Shown here in pieces: positions 18,217-26,337 of a stretch of DNA of 64,000 nt. A model generated the notes under the pieces. It was given only the letters and a program-made list of their open reading frames with translations. It was not told the origin of the DNA and made no database searches. Numbering within the stretch: position 1 is the stretch's first letter; each line of letters begins with the position of its first letter. Location of the stretch: positions 1,054,001 to 1,118,000 of the forward strand of contig NZ_VLPK01000001.1 of the NCBI RefSeq assembly GCF_007558865.1, read 5' to 3'. Origin of the DNA: Mucilaginibacter corticis (GTDB lineage Bacteria > Bacteroidota > Bacteroidia > Sphingobacteriales > Sphingobacteriaceae). The position numbers and the translations under genes were made by a program.

Positions 18217-18777
18217 TTACTTTAAATAAGTACCAATAGAATCAGGTTGTGCAACCTGCGCGGTTTGAGCCGTTTCTGCAGGAGTTTGATCAAGGTCATT
18301 AAGCTGATATTTGTGGATAATGCCTAACACCTGCGATGCCCATTTGCGGCTGCTGGCATAGCCGCTGCGCTGGATGCCTTTAACCCATTTGGTGTAGTCA
18401 TACTGGGTAAGCTGGTCTGATATGCGGCCCAGTTGCTGGCGCTCGGTAATGATGCGGGCAAAATCCTCGAAAGAGTCTAAAATAGAATCGTACTTTTTAT
18501 AAGACGATCTTACTTTCTTTTTATGTTTATAAAATACAGCGCCGCCGCCGCCTTTTACACCAAACTGGTTATTTAAATTTTGAGCGATAGTGCTGTTGCC
18601 GTTGCCCGACTCGTGCATGGCTATACCTAAAATGATGCTGGCCGGGATACCGGTTTCATGCATAATTTGTATGGCATTATCTTTGAACTGTTCAATATAC
18701 GATTGTGAGGTGTTCTTTTGGGCGAATGCTGCAACAGATGATATAAGCAGCGTTACAATCAGTAAGGTTTTCTTCAT
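18217..18777 (-). CDS. Exported glucosaminidase-domain protein
   Basis: 186 residues with a cleavable signal peptide (cleavage after AAFAQ). The body is almost entirely a GH73-like domain with catalytic Glu in GIAMHESGNGNSTIA and NNQFGVKGG aligned to NNHFGIK of the neighbour. It lacks the lipobox and LysM module. It shares the order IPASIxLxxxxxESGNGN with the neighbouring gene, so the pair arose by tandem duplication. The O-methyltransferase stop lies two bases from this gene's start, which suggests translational coupling or a shared transcript. Confidence 0.87.
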   Translation of the reverse strand: MKKTLLIVTLLISSVAAFAQKNTSQSYIEQFKDNAIQIMHETGIPASIILGIAMHESGNGNSTIAQNLNNQFGVKGGGGAVFYKHKKKVRSSYKKYDSILDSFEDFARIITERQQLGRISDQLTQYDYTKWVKGIQRSGYASSRKWASQVLGIIHKYQLNDLDQTPAETAQTAQVAQPDSIGTYLK

Positions 18778-18779
18778 AA

Positions 18780-19418
18780 TTATTTTTTTCTGATGATCAG
18801 TATGCCGTCGCGCACAGGTAAAATCAGTTTTTCAACCTTTGTGTCAACAGCGATCCTGTCATTTAGTTTGCGAAAACTTTCGGTATCGGCATCTTTTTCA
18901 TCGCCATAAACCTTCCCTTTCCACAAAACATTGTCAATTATTATTAATCCTCCGGATCTGACTTTGTCAAATATTAAATCAAAGTAAAGTAAATTATTCT
19001 TTTTATCCGCATCAATAAACACAATATCAAACATTTCGGCGCTTAAACCGGCAATTACCTGTTCGGCAGGGCCAAAATGAGGCCTTATCTTTTTTTCCAC
19101 ACTTGTTAGCGAAAAATGTTGATTTAGCATTTCCTCTAATTCGCGGTTAACCTCAATGGTGTGTATGATACCGTCTTCAGTAAGTCCTTCTGCCAGGCAA
19201 ATGGTTGCGTAGCCGGTAAAAGTGCCTATCTCCAAAATGCGTTTTGGCTGCATCATTTTACTCAGCAGGCTTAATACCCGGCCCTGGTAATGCCCTGATA
19301 GCATATTGGGCTTTAGTACCTTTAAATAGGTTTCCCTATTGATAAATTGCAGGGCCTCCGGCTCGGGGTCGCAATGGTCATTAAGGTACGATTGCAGGTC
19401 GTCTGGCAGAATTTCCAT
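18780..19418 (-). CDS. Class I SAM O-methyltransferase
   Basis: 212 residues starting at the ATG at 19418. The frame extends to 19469 but a -7 box (TATCTTTG, 19430-19423) lies between, which would put that extension outside the transcript. SAM motif I is ILEIGTFTGYATICLA and the metal-ligand Asp motif is DIVFIDADKKNNLLYFDLI. These are the marks of the catechol/caffeoyl-CoA O-methyltransferase family, which needs a divalent metal. Substrate not known. It is the first gene of the minus-strand group with the glucosaminidases. Confidence 0.9.
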   Translation of the reverse strand: MEILPDDLQSYLNDHCDPEPEALQFINRETYLKVLKPNMLSGHYQGRVLSLLSKMMQPKRILEIGTFTGYATICLAEGLTEDGIIHTIEVNRELEEMLNQHFSLTSVEKKIRPHFGPAEQVIAGLSAEMFDIVFIDADKKNNLLYFDLIFDKVRSGGLIIIDNVLWKGKVYGDEKDADTESFRKLNDRIAVDTKVEKLILPVRDGILIIRKK

Positions 19419-19422
19419 GCGG

Positions 19423-19430
19423 CAAAGATA
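19423..19430 (-). promoter_or_regulatory. -7 box abutting the O-methyltransferase start
   Basis: TATCTTTG on the minus strand ends four bases before the ATG at 19418, which implies a leaderless mRNA. No convincing -33 TTTG. Confidence 0.4.
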
Positions 19431-19502
19431 GGCATTTTGAAATAAATGGGTTTTAAAGCCGCTTTTCACTAATTTAGGCAGACATAAATACCCTGCAAAA
19501 AC

Positions 19503-19991
19503 ATGAAAAATCTGCTTTATAAATTACTGATCGCCACGTTGATATTCGCGCCGTTTATTGTTTCTGCGCAGGTTGTTAAAGTGTCAGGCGAAGTGGTAAC
19601 ACCATTAGAGATCGATGCCGCCGCCCTGCACCAGTTTACGCAAACTACCGTAATACGTAAAGACAAAGACGGCAAAGTTGACCACACCTATACAGGTGTT
19701 ACCTTATCAGATATTTTAAAGAAAGCGGGCGTTACCATGGAAGACGCGCTGAAAGGAAAAAACCTGACCAAATGTGTACTGGTTGATGCCGCAGATAACT
19801 ACGAAGTAGCCTTTGCATTGGCCGAACTGGATAAAAACTATACCGACCGCCTGATCATACTGGCCGACACCGTAGACGGAAAACCATTACCCGCCGGCGA
19901 AGGCCCCTTCAGAATTATTGTGCAGGGCGAAAAAAAGCCCGCCCGTTGTGTAAGGCAGGTAGTTGGTTTGAAGGTGTTGTTTCTAAAATGA
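19503..19991 (+). CDS. Small exported molybdopterin-oxidoreductase-fold protein
   Basis: 162 residues with a signal peptide (cleavage after IVSAQ). The remainder resembles the sulfite-oxidase/YedY-type molybdopterin-binding fold: SGEVVTPLEIDAAAL, YTGVTLSDILKKAGV, PLPAGEGPFRIIVQGEKKPARCVRQVVGL. It is only half the length of the catalytic domain. I do not see the usual Mo-ligating Cys motif, though Cys occurs in TKCVLVDA. It may be a cofactor-free or partner-dependent relative. It is divergent from the O-methyltransferase gene and its 3' end almost touches the dinD 3' end. Confidence 0.72.
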   Translation: MKNLLYKLLIATLIFAPFIVSAQVVKVSGEVVTPLEIDAAALHQFTQTTVIRKDKDGKVDHTYTGVTLSDILKKAGVTMEDALKGKNLTKCVLVDAADNYEVAFALAELDKNYTDRLIILADTVDGKPLPAGEGPFRIIVQGEKKPARCVRQVVGLKVLFLK

Positions 19992-19995
19992 CCGT

Positions 19996-20814
19996 TTATT
20001 TTTTTAGCTGATTCTTATTGGGGCTATCTATTTTCTTTATGCTTTCCTCGGTCGGTAACTCTTCGGGCATCGTGCCACCCAATTCAATAATTGTCTGCCT
20101 AACTTTCTTTCCAACTTCAAAATGTGCCTGATTAGCCTTCAGTTTTCCTTTAATTTTTTCGCGTTTAAGTTTTTCTTCTGTTTGTGTGGCCCGAAATAAG
20201 TTTGCGGCTAATTCTGTACTCCCCATGTGATCCAGGATATTTTGGCTCTTTTTCAGCCCTTTTTTAGCTTGAATTTCTTTTGCACCTAATCCATTATACA
20301 AACCCATGTAACCATGGTTTTGAAATATCGCGTATTCCCATGGTTGAATAACTCCTGCATCTTTTGCCGCATCAGCTAAATGCTTATTGTGTTCGGCCAT
20401 TTCCTTTCTCAGAAAAATACGCTTTTCGTCTTCACTATTTAGTTGTTCAAATGCTTGTTCTAACACCTCTTGTTTCCGTGTCTGTACAGCAAAGTATGTT
20501 TGTCCAAAGGCAACTACTTCTTTTGAAGGGTCTGCATTTTGTATTACCAAATAACACGCATATCTCGATAGATGTAAATCCCCAATATCTCTAACAGCAC
20601 CAGATCCTATTTTCACCATTTTCTCCACCCGGGGAAAATGGTCATCTGGTCCTTGACCTGAGTTTTTACAAGCCTCTTTTGCTTTATCTATGACATTTAA
20701 GAATTTGTCCCATTTTATATACTCTAAAACCTTAAATAATTCCCGGGCGCTCCAATATTCCTGGCCAATGTCATTAATATGTTTTATCTCTTCAAATTGA
20801 TTTTTAGTAGTCAT
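19996..20814 (-). CDS. dinD: DinD-like DNA-damage-inducible protein (BRO-N type)
   Basis: 272 residues matching the DinD family throughout: EYWSARELFKVLEYIKWDKF, GAVRDIGDLHLSRYACYLVIQNADPSKE, AFGQTYFAVQTRKQE, and a C-terminal NHGYMGLYNGLGAKEIQ. E. coli DinD inhibits RecA-mediated strand exchange and is induced by DNA damage. The family is often carried on accessory DNA. The gene is visibly more AT-rich than its neighbours, which hints at acquisition, but there is no integrase or repeat at its edges. No recognisable SOS box is visible upstream. Confidence 0.87.
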   Translation of the reverse strand: MTTKNQFEEIKHINDIGQEYWSARELFKVLEYIKWDKFLNVIDKAKEACKNSGQGPDDHFPRVEKMVKIGSGAVRDIGDLHLSRYACYLVIQNADPSKEVVAFGQTYFAVQTRKQEVLEQAFEQLNSEDEKRIFLRKEMAEHNKHLADAAKDAGVIQPWEYAIFQNHGYMGLYNGLGAKEIQAKKGLKKSQNILDHMGSTELAANLFRATQTEEKLKREKIKGKLKANQAHFEVGKKVRQTIIELGGTMPEELPTEESIKKIDSPNKNQLKK

Positions 20815-20838
20815 ATTTTTTATATCAAATCGAATATA

Positions 20839-21252
20839 CTAATAAATTTTTTTCTCCATCCAGCTCTGCAACAAGATCACCGCCGAAATATTATCAACCA
20901 GCTCTTTGTTCTGGCGCGCTTTTTTGCCCATGCCGCTTTGGGCAATGGTGGCCGATGCCATTTTTGATGTAAAACGCTCGTCGAACATTTCGACCGGGAT
21001 AGCCGGAAAAGTTTTTTTTAGCAGTTTAGCAAAGCCTTTTACATGAATAGCCGATTGCGACGGGGTATTATCCATCTGCTTGGGTTCACCGACAATAAAG
21101 CGCTCTACCTGCTCGGTTTGCAGGTATGCTTTTAAAAAATCCAGGATCTTATTGGGGTGAACGGTATCCAGTCCTGTGGCAATGATTTGCAGCGGATCTG
21201 TCACCGCTATGCCGATACGTTTGGTGCCGTAGTCGAAGGCCATGATCCTCAT
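20839..21252 (-). CDS. ruvX: RuvX/YqgF Holliday-junction-resolvase-fold protein
   Basis: 137 residues, full length. The RNase-H-like fold carries MAFDYGTKRIGIAVTDP (first catalytic Asp), IVGEPKQMDNTPS and FDERFTSKMA. RuvX acts in processing the 16S pre-rRNA 5' end and is essential in many bacteria. A TATATTTG box at 21311-21304 (minus strand) is a possible -7 element. The 140 bases between this start and holB contain an imperfect inverted repeat of GATTAGAGATT. Confidence 0.94.
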   Translation of the reverse strand: MRIMAFDYGTKRIGIAVTDPLQIIATGLDTVHPNKILDFLKAYLQTEQVERFIVGEPKQMDNTPSQSAIHVKGFAKLLKKTFPAIPVEMFDERFTSKMASATIAQSGMGKKARQNKELVDNISAVILLQSWMEKKIY

Positions 21253-21277
21253 GGTTTCGCAGAGATTAGTGATGAGC

Positions 21278-21357
21278 GATTAGAGATTGGTCCTGTCATA
21301 AGGCAAATATAGGTTTATTGACCTGCTTTTATTGTCAAAGCCGCCTAATCTCTAATC
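21278..21357. repeat. Inverted repeat of TAATCTCTAATC words
   Basis: GATTAGAGATT at 21278-21288 is mirrored by AATCTCTAATC at 21347-21357, and both arms are extended by degenerate copies of the same 'taatctc' word. It lies between the divergent ruvX and holB genes. Confidence 0.6.
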
Positions 21358-21400
21358 TCCAACCTCTAATCTTTTAAACATAATTATTACCTTGCACCAA

Positions 21401-22546
21401 ATGCAGTTTAAACAAATAGTAGGGCAAGGGGCCATAAAGCAACGGCTGATCAATTCGGTTAAGGATAACCGGGTTAGTCATGCGCAATTGTTTTTAGGGC
21501 CTGAGGGATCGGGAAGTTTGGCGCTGGCAGTTGCTTATGCGCAATATCTATCATGTTTGGATAAGCAGGCCGATGATTCGTGCGGCGAATGTTCGTCTTG
21601 TCGTAAATACCAAAAACTAACCCACCCCGACCTGCATTTTTCTTACCCGTTTTTTGCCAAACACAAAGACGATACCGCGATAACTTTTATAGAACAATGG
21701 CGCGAGGCTTTTTTAGCATCGCCTTATCTTAACCTGGACATATGGCGCGGATACCTTGATGCCGAGAACAAACAAGCCAACATCAATATTGCTGAGTGCC
21801 ACCAGATCATTAAAAAACTAAGCTTTAAGCCATTCGAGTCTGATTACAAGATCATGATCCTTTGGCTGCCGGAGTACCTGGATAAAGAAGGCAACGCGCT
21901 GCTTAAGATCATTGAAGAGCCGCAGCCAAATACCTTGTTTTTGTTAGTCGCCCAAAACCAGGACCAGATCCTAAATACCATCCTGTCGCGTACGCAGCTG
22001 ATCAAGATCCCGGCTTTAGGGTATGATGAAATAAAAGATTACCTCATCAGCCATCAGCACCAGACAGATCATGCCGCCGCCGAAATTGCCTACTTAAGCA
22101 ACGGTAATTTAACCGACGCGCTGATTATGCTGCAGCAGGACAATAAAAGCTACCATACACTTTTTGTGCAATGGCTTCGCTTTTGTTTTGCCAATAAGGG
22201 GATAGAGCTGGTTGGGTTTGTCGACCAGCTTTCTAAAATGGGCCGTGAAAACCAGAAGAACTTTTTACGCTACGGTATCAGTTTTATCCGCGAGTGCTGT
22301 TTGCTAATAGCCGGCGCCGGCGAGCTGGTGCATTTACCGGCAGCCGAACTGGAAACCGCGCAAAAAATGACAGCGGTAATGACGGTTTCTATGAACCAGG
22401 CCATAATAAACGAGCTTGAAAAGGCACATTATCACGTAGAAAGAAATGCAAACCCTAAAATTTTATTTTTAGATGTATCTTTACAAATTATAGGTTTTTT
22501 AAAACTTAAAACAAGCCCGCAAGGGAATCAATATATAGCGAATTAA
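21401..22546 (+). CDS. holB: DNA polymerase III delta' subunit
   Basis: 381 residues from the ATG at 21401; an upstream TTG at 21392 is in frame but adds only three residues. The AAA+ clamp-loader fold has a degenerate P-loop (GPEGSGSLALAVA), the zinc-binding Cys cluster CLDKQADDSCGECSSCRKY, and the switch region EEPQPNTLFLLVAQN with the SRTQLIKIPAL sensor segment. The delta' subunit is the non-hydrolysing stator of the clamp loader. It is followed after two bases by ricT and then gldH on the same strand, so these form an operon. Confidence 0.94.
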   Translation: MQFKQIVGQGAIKQRLINSVKDNRVSHAQLFLGPEGSGSLALAVAYAQYLSCLDKQADDSCGECSSCRKYQKLTHPDLHFSYPFFAKHKDDTAITFIEQWREAFLASPYLNLDIWRGYLDAENKQANINIAECHQIIKKLSFKPFESDYKIMILWLPEYLDKEGNALLKIIEEPQPNTLFLLVAQNQDQILNTILSRTQLIKIPALGYDEIKDYLISHQHQTDHAAAEIAYLSNGNLTDALIMLQQDNKSYHTLFVQWLRFCFANKGIELVGFVDQLSKMGRENQKNFLRYGISFIRECCLLIAGAGELVHLPAAELETAQKMTAVMTVSMNQAIINELEKAHYHVERNANPKILFLDVSLQIIGFLKLKTSPQGNQYIAN

Positions 22547-22548
22547 TT

Positions 22549-23910
22549 ATGGGATGTGGAAGTTGCTCAACGGGGGGCGGATGCTCGCCGGCAGGCTGCA
22601 AAAGTAATGGGTCATGCCTTACCAACGGTTGCAGTAAATTAGATGTTTACGACTGGCTGTCGCACATGGATATGCCGGTAAATTATAAACCGTTCTCAAT
22701 TGTTGAAGTAAAATTTAAGGGCTCGCGCAAAGAGTTCTTTTTAAATAACGATAACGTTTACCTTGAAAACGGCGATCTTGTTGTTGTCGAGGCTAACACC
22801 GGCGGCTATGACATTGGCCACGTATCTATCACCGGCGAACTGGTGCGCATGCAAATGACCAAGCGCCGTGTTAAAGAAGAGGATGTTTTAAAGAAGATCT
22901 ATCGCCGCGCTACACCTGCCGATGTGGACAAGTGGAAAGCCGCCAAGGATATGGAATGGGAAACCATGCACAGCGCGCGCAAACTGGCCCTTAGCCTTAA
23001 CTTATCTATGAAGCTAAGCGATGTGGATTACCAGGCCGATAAAAGCAAAGCCACATTTTATTATACAGCCGAAGGCCGCGTTGATTTCAGGGAACTGATC
23101 AAAAAAATGGCCGAAAGTTTCCGCATAAGGATAGAGATGCGCCAGATTGGTATGCGCCAGGAAGCAAGCCGCCTGGGCGGCATAGGCTCATGCGGTCGCG
23201 AACTTTGCTGCTCAACCTGGTTAACCGATTTTAAAACGGTGTCAACATCCGCTGCGCGGTACCAAAACCTGTCATTAAACACACTAAAACTGGCGGGACA
23301 ATGCGGCAAGCTAAAATGCTGTTTAAATTATGAGCTGGATACCTACATGGATGCCTTAAAGCATATCCCTGATAATGTAAACTACCTGAAGACCTTAAAG
23401 GGCGACGCCCGCCTGCAAAAAACGGATATCTTTAAAAAACAGATGTGGTTTAGCTACCCGCGCGAAGAATCATGGATAGCCGTGCCGTTGGCCCGCGTTA
23501 AAGAGATCCAGCAAATGAACAAAGACGGCGTTTTACCTGATGATTTGCTGGTATTTGTTGAGGTGGAGAAAGAATTTGTTAAAGCACCGGATTACGAAAA
23601 CGTTGTTGGCCAGGACAGCCTTACCCGCCTGGATGAGCGCAACCGTAATGCCAAAAAGAAAAACAAGAACCGTAATAAAAATAAGCCGAACCCTAACAAT
23701 CAAAACGGCAGCCCTAATAATAACCAGCCTAAGCCGGCAAATGTAGCAGCGCCGCAAAACGCGGGCGTTCAGCCAAAGCAACAGGGGCCAAAGCCGGAGG
23801 GCGGCAACAATAACCCTAACCGCAACAGGAACCGTAATAACCGTAATCGCAACAGGCAAAACCGCCCGGATGGCAATAGCGGCGGTGGCGGCGATCAACC
23901 AAAACAGTAG
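22549..23910 (+). CDS. ricT: RicT/PSP1-domain protein with N-terminal Cys cluster
   Basis: 453 residues. The first 30 residues hold seven cysteines (motifs CGSC, GGCSPAGC, GSCLTNGC). The PSP1 domain follows (about 50-330), with the conserved ELCCSTWL and CGKLKCCLNYELD cysteines. In Bacillus, RicT with RicA and RicF carries Fe-S clusters and supports RNase Y processing. The C-terminal 110 residues are a low-complexity Asn/Arg/Lys tail (NRNRNNRNRNRQNR), probably disordered and possibly RNA-binding. RicA and RicF were not seen in the window. It lies between holB and gldH. Confidence 0.9.
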   Translation: MGCGSCSTGGGCSPAGCKSNGSCLTNGCSKLDVYDWLSHMDMPVNYKPFSIVEVKFKGSRKEFFLNNDNVYLENGDLVVVEANTGGYDIGHVSITGELVRMQMTKRRVKEEDVLKKIYRRATPADVDKWKAAKDMEWETMHSARKLALSLNLSMKLSDVDYQADKSKATFYYTAEGRVDFRELIKKMAESFRIRIEMRQIGMRQEASRLGGIGSCGRELCCSTWLTDFKTVSTSAARYQNLSLNTLKLAGQCGKLKCCLNYELDTYMDALKHIPDNVNYLKTLKGDARLQKTDIFKKQMWFSYPREESWIAVPLARVKEIQQMNKDGVLPDDLLVFVEVEKEFVKAPDYENVVGQDSLTRLDERNRNAKKKNKNRNKNKPNPNNQNGSPNNNQPKPANVAAPQNAGVQPKQQGPKPEGGNNNPNRNRNRNNRNRNRQNRPDGNSGGGGDQPKQ

Positions 23911-23913
23911 GTA

Positions 23914-24402
23914 ATGAAGGTGGCTTTTAAATATCTATGCATCGGCATTGCGGCTTTAAACTTGCTGTTATGGGCGGGTTGTAAAGATGCAAATACCGTG
24001 GTTGACCAGAATGTAGAGATCATTAACAACAACTGGGCCTATACCAATAAAATAAAGCAGGCTGTTAATATTGATAACGAGCAGGTACCATATAACCTGT
24101 ACCTTAACCTGCGGGTAACTGCCGATTATAAGTACTCAAACCTGTTTGTGCTGGTCCGTCAAACCAATCCTGACAAGAAATCATCGGCTACCCGGTTTGA
24201 GTTTAAGCTGGCTAACCCGGATGGCGAATGGCTTGGCCAGGGTTCGGGCAATTTATACAGCTACCAGATCCCGTTCAGGTTAAACTATAAATTTCCTGCT
24301 AAGGGCAACTACACTATCGAGATAGAGCAAAACATGCGCGACAACCCGCTGCACGAAATAAGCGACGTAGGCCTGCGGGTTGAAAAAGCAACTGATAATT
24401 AA
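23914..24402 (+). CDS. gldH: Gliding motility lipoprotein GldH
   Basis: 162 residues. The lipobox LLWAGC puts the lipidated Cys at residue 23. The body matches GldH (NNNWAYTNKIKQAVNI, YKYSNLFVLVRQTNP, GNYTIEIEQNMRDNPL). In Flavobacterium johnsoniae, GldH is required for gliding and chitin use as part of the motility apparatus linked to the type IX secretion system. No other gld or spr gene is present. It starts three bases after the ricT stop. Confidence 0.92.
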   Translation: MKVAFKYLCIGIAALNLLLWAGCKDANTVVDQNVEIINNNWAYTNKIKQAVNIDNEQVPYNLYLNLRVTADYKYSNLFVLVRQTNPDKKSSATRFEFKLANPDGEWLGQGSGNLYSYQIPFRLNYKFPAKGNYTIEIEQNMRDNPLHEISDVGLRVEKATDN

Positions 24403-24477
24403 AGGCATTTAGTTTTACCCGGTTATTTTAAAAAAACCTCTGTCGTAAGTTGATGTTATCATATCAAAGCCCTTGAT

Positions 24478-24738
24478 ATGAAAAAGTTATTTGCCGTTTT
24501 GCTGGTGCCTTGCCTCTGTTTATTTTTTGCCTGCCATGGCGATATCCATAAAACCGGGGACGACCAGCCGGATACCGGCTCGAAGCACGGCGCATCGGGC
24601 GCTTCTGATACCATAAACGGATCCGCCGCACCATTTGCCGAGTCGACCGCTGGTACGGATACCAGTACAAACGGGCAACCCGTTGACGCGCCGCTGGTTG
24701 ATACCACACATCCCCAACCTGTTAAAAAACATAAGTAA
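24478..24738 (+). CDS. Tiny Ser/Thr/Gly-rich lipoprotein
   Basis: 86 residues. A signal sequence ends in the lipobox LFFAC (Cys 19). The mature part is short, hydrophilic and low in complexity (Gly/Ser/Asp/Thr), with the tail HPQPVKKHK. There is no recognisable domain. It could be a small lipid-anchored envelope protein. Two overlapping minus-strand frames are weaker because they lack a signal sequence. It stands 75 bases after gldH and 88 before rmuC. Confidence 0.6.
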   Translation: MKKLFAVLLVPCLCLFFACHGDIHKTGDDQPDTGSKHGASGASDTINGSAAPFAESTAGTDTSTNGQPVDAPLVDTTHPQPVKKHK

Positions 24739-24826
24739 ACGGACAGGCGCAGGCATATCTGTACATCTGCCTATTTGCACATTCGTACATTTTATCTACC
24801 TTCGTTTTGCTAATATTTTTATCAAA

Positions 24827-26215
24827 ATGACCGTTGCCGTTTTAGTTGCTTCCCTTGTTATATTATTAATTGCAGTATTTCTTTTTTTAAAGAAGCCGGC
24901 CGCTGCCGATGGTATTTCGGCAGATGAGGTTGCGCGATTAAAGAATGAAAACACTGCGCTTAATATTTCTTTGGCCAAGGCCGAGGAACGTGCTTTGGGT
25001 TTAAGCCTGGAACGCGACAAGGCCGACAAACTGCTGCAGGACGAGCGCGAACGTTACGACGCGGCCACCGCTTTACTTAACCAGGAACTGGTGACCGAGA
25101 AAAACCGGATGGCCAAAGCCGAAGAATCATTCAAGGCGCAGCGCGAACGCCTGGGCGAACAGGAAAAAAGTATCCAGGAGATCCAGCAAAAATTTCAGAA
25201 AGAGTTTGAGAACGTAGCCGAGAAATTGCTGAAAGAAAAATCGAAAGAGTTTGTTGATGTTAACCGCAATAACCTCGATACCATACTAAGCCCGCTAAAA
25301 GAGAACCTGAAATCTTTTGAAGAGAAGGTTGATAAAGTTTATAAAGTTGAATCGGACGAGCGCAATTTATTGCGTGGCGAGTTAACCCAGCTGATGGCGT
25401 TGAATAAACTGATCAGCGAAGAGGCCAGCAGCCTCACCAAAGCGCTTAAAGGCGATAATAAAAAACAGGGCAACTGGGGCGAGGTTATTCTTGAGCGGGT
25501 ACTTGAACGGTCGGGGCTTGTGAAAGACCGCGAATACCGCCTGCAGGCCAGTTTAACCGGCGCAGATGGCAGCCGCCTTCAACCCGACGTAGTGATTGAC
25601 CTGCCGGATGATAAGCACCTTATTATCGACTCAAAAGTATCCCTGATAGCTTACGAGCGCCTGGTAAATTGCGAAACGGAAGAGGAGCGCAAACTATTCT
25701 CTAAAGCGCATGTCGAGTCTATCCGCAGCCATGTGCATGGCCTCTCGTCAAAAAATTATCATGATCTGTACCAGATCAACTCGCCGGATTTTGTATTGCT
25801 TTTTATCCCGATAGAATCATCGTTCAGTTTCGCGGTACAGATAGACGCCGAGCTGTTTAGCGATGCCTGGGACAAGCGGGTAGTAATAGTCAGCCCGTCT
25901 ACCCTGCTGGCTACATTGCGCACCATTGCCAGTATCTGGAAACAGGAACGCCAAAACCGTAACGTGCTTGAAATTGCCCGCTTAAGCGGCGCCATGTATG
26001 ATAAATTTGTAGGCTTTGTTACCGATATGGAAAGCATCGGCAAAAACATTAAGCAAAGCCAAAGTGCCTACGATAACGCCATTAATAAACTAACCGAAGG
26101 CAATGGTAACCTTACCAAAACCGCCGAAAAAATAAAAAGCCTGGGCGCCAAAGCCAACAAGCAACTGGATCAGAAATATATTGAGGCCGGGGATGATGTT
26201 GAACCTGAAGTTTAA
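24827..26215 (+). CDS. rmuC: DNA recombination protein RmuC
   Basis: 462 residues from the ATG at 24827; the frame is open further upstream but that part covers a non-coding gap and lacks homology. A membrane helix (about 2-20) is followed by a coiled coil (about 30-140) and the RmuC nuclease-like domain (about 150-420), with GNWGEVILERVLERSGL, QPDVVIDLPDDKHLIIDSKVSL and VVIVSPSTLLATLRTIA. RmuC limits DNA inversions at short inverted repeats and has a PD-(D/E)xK-like core (the DSK in the IIDSKVSL motif). Confidence 0.93.
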   Translation: MTVAVLVASLVILLIAVFLFLKKPAAADGISADEVARLKNENTALNISLAKAEERALGLSLERDKADKLLQDERERYDAATALLNQELVTEKNRMAKAEESFKAQRERLGEQEKSIQEIQQKFQKEFENVAEKLLKEKSKEFVDVNRNNLDTILSPLKENLKSFEEKVDKVYKVESDERNLLRGELTQLMALNKLISEEASSLTKALKGDNKKQGNWGEVILERVLERSGLVKDREYRLQASLTGADGSRLQPDVVIDLPDDKHLIIDSKVSLIAYERLVNCETEEERKLFSKAHVESIRSHVHGLSSKNYHDLYQINSPDFVLLFIPIESSFSFAVQIDAELFSDAWDKRVVIVSPSTLLATLRTIASIWKQERQNRNVLEIARLSGAMYDKFVGFVTDMESIGKNIKQSQSAYDNAINKLTEGNGNLTKTAEKIKSLGAKANKQLDQKYIEAGDDVEPEV

Positions 26216-26337
26216 GCTTCAATTCAAACCGAACATTGAGTGTATCACAAGCGAACACTTAAAAGGCCTTAATGCTTCATAACTAATTTAAAAACAGCTG
26301 TTTATGCAGGCGGCATATCGTTTGAATATCGCCGGAT

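Noticed and set aside
19996..21252. Genomic island around dinD
   Set aside because: No integrase, transposase, tRNA or flanking repeat. ruvX and holB beside it are core genes.
24459..24780. Three overlapping minus-strand ORFs at the tiny lipoprotein gene
   Set aside because: None has a signal, domain or promoter. The plus-strand frame has a clear lipobox.
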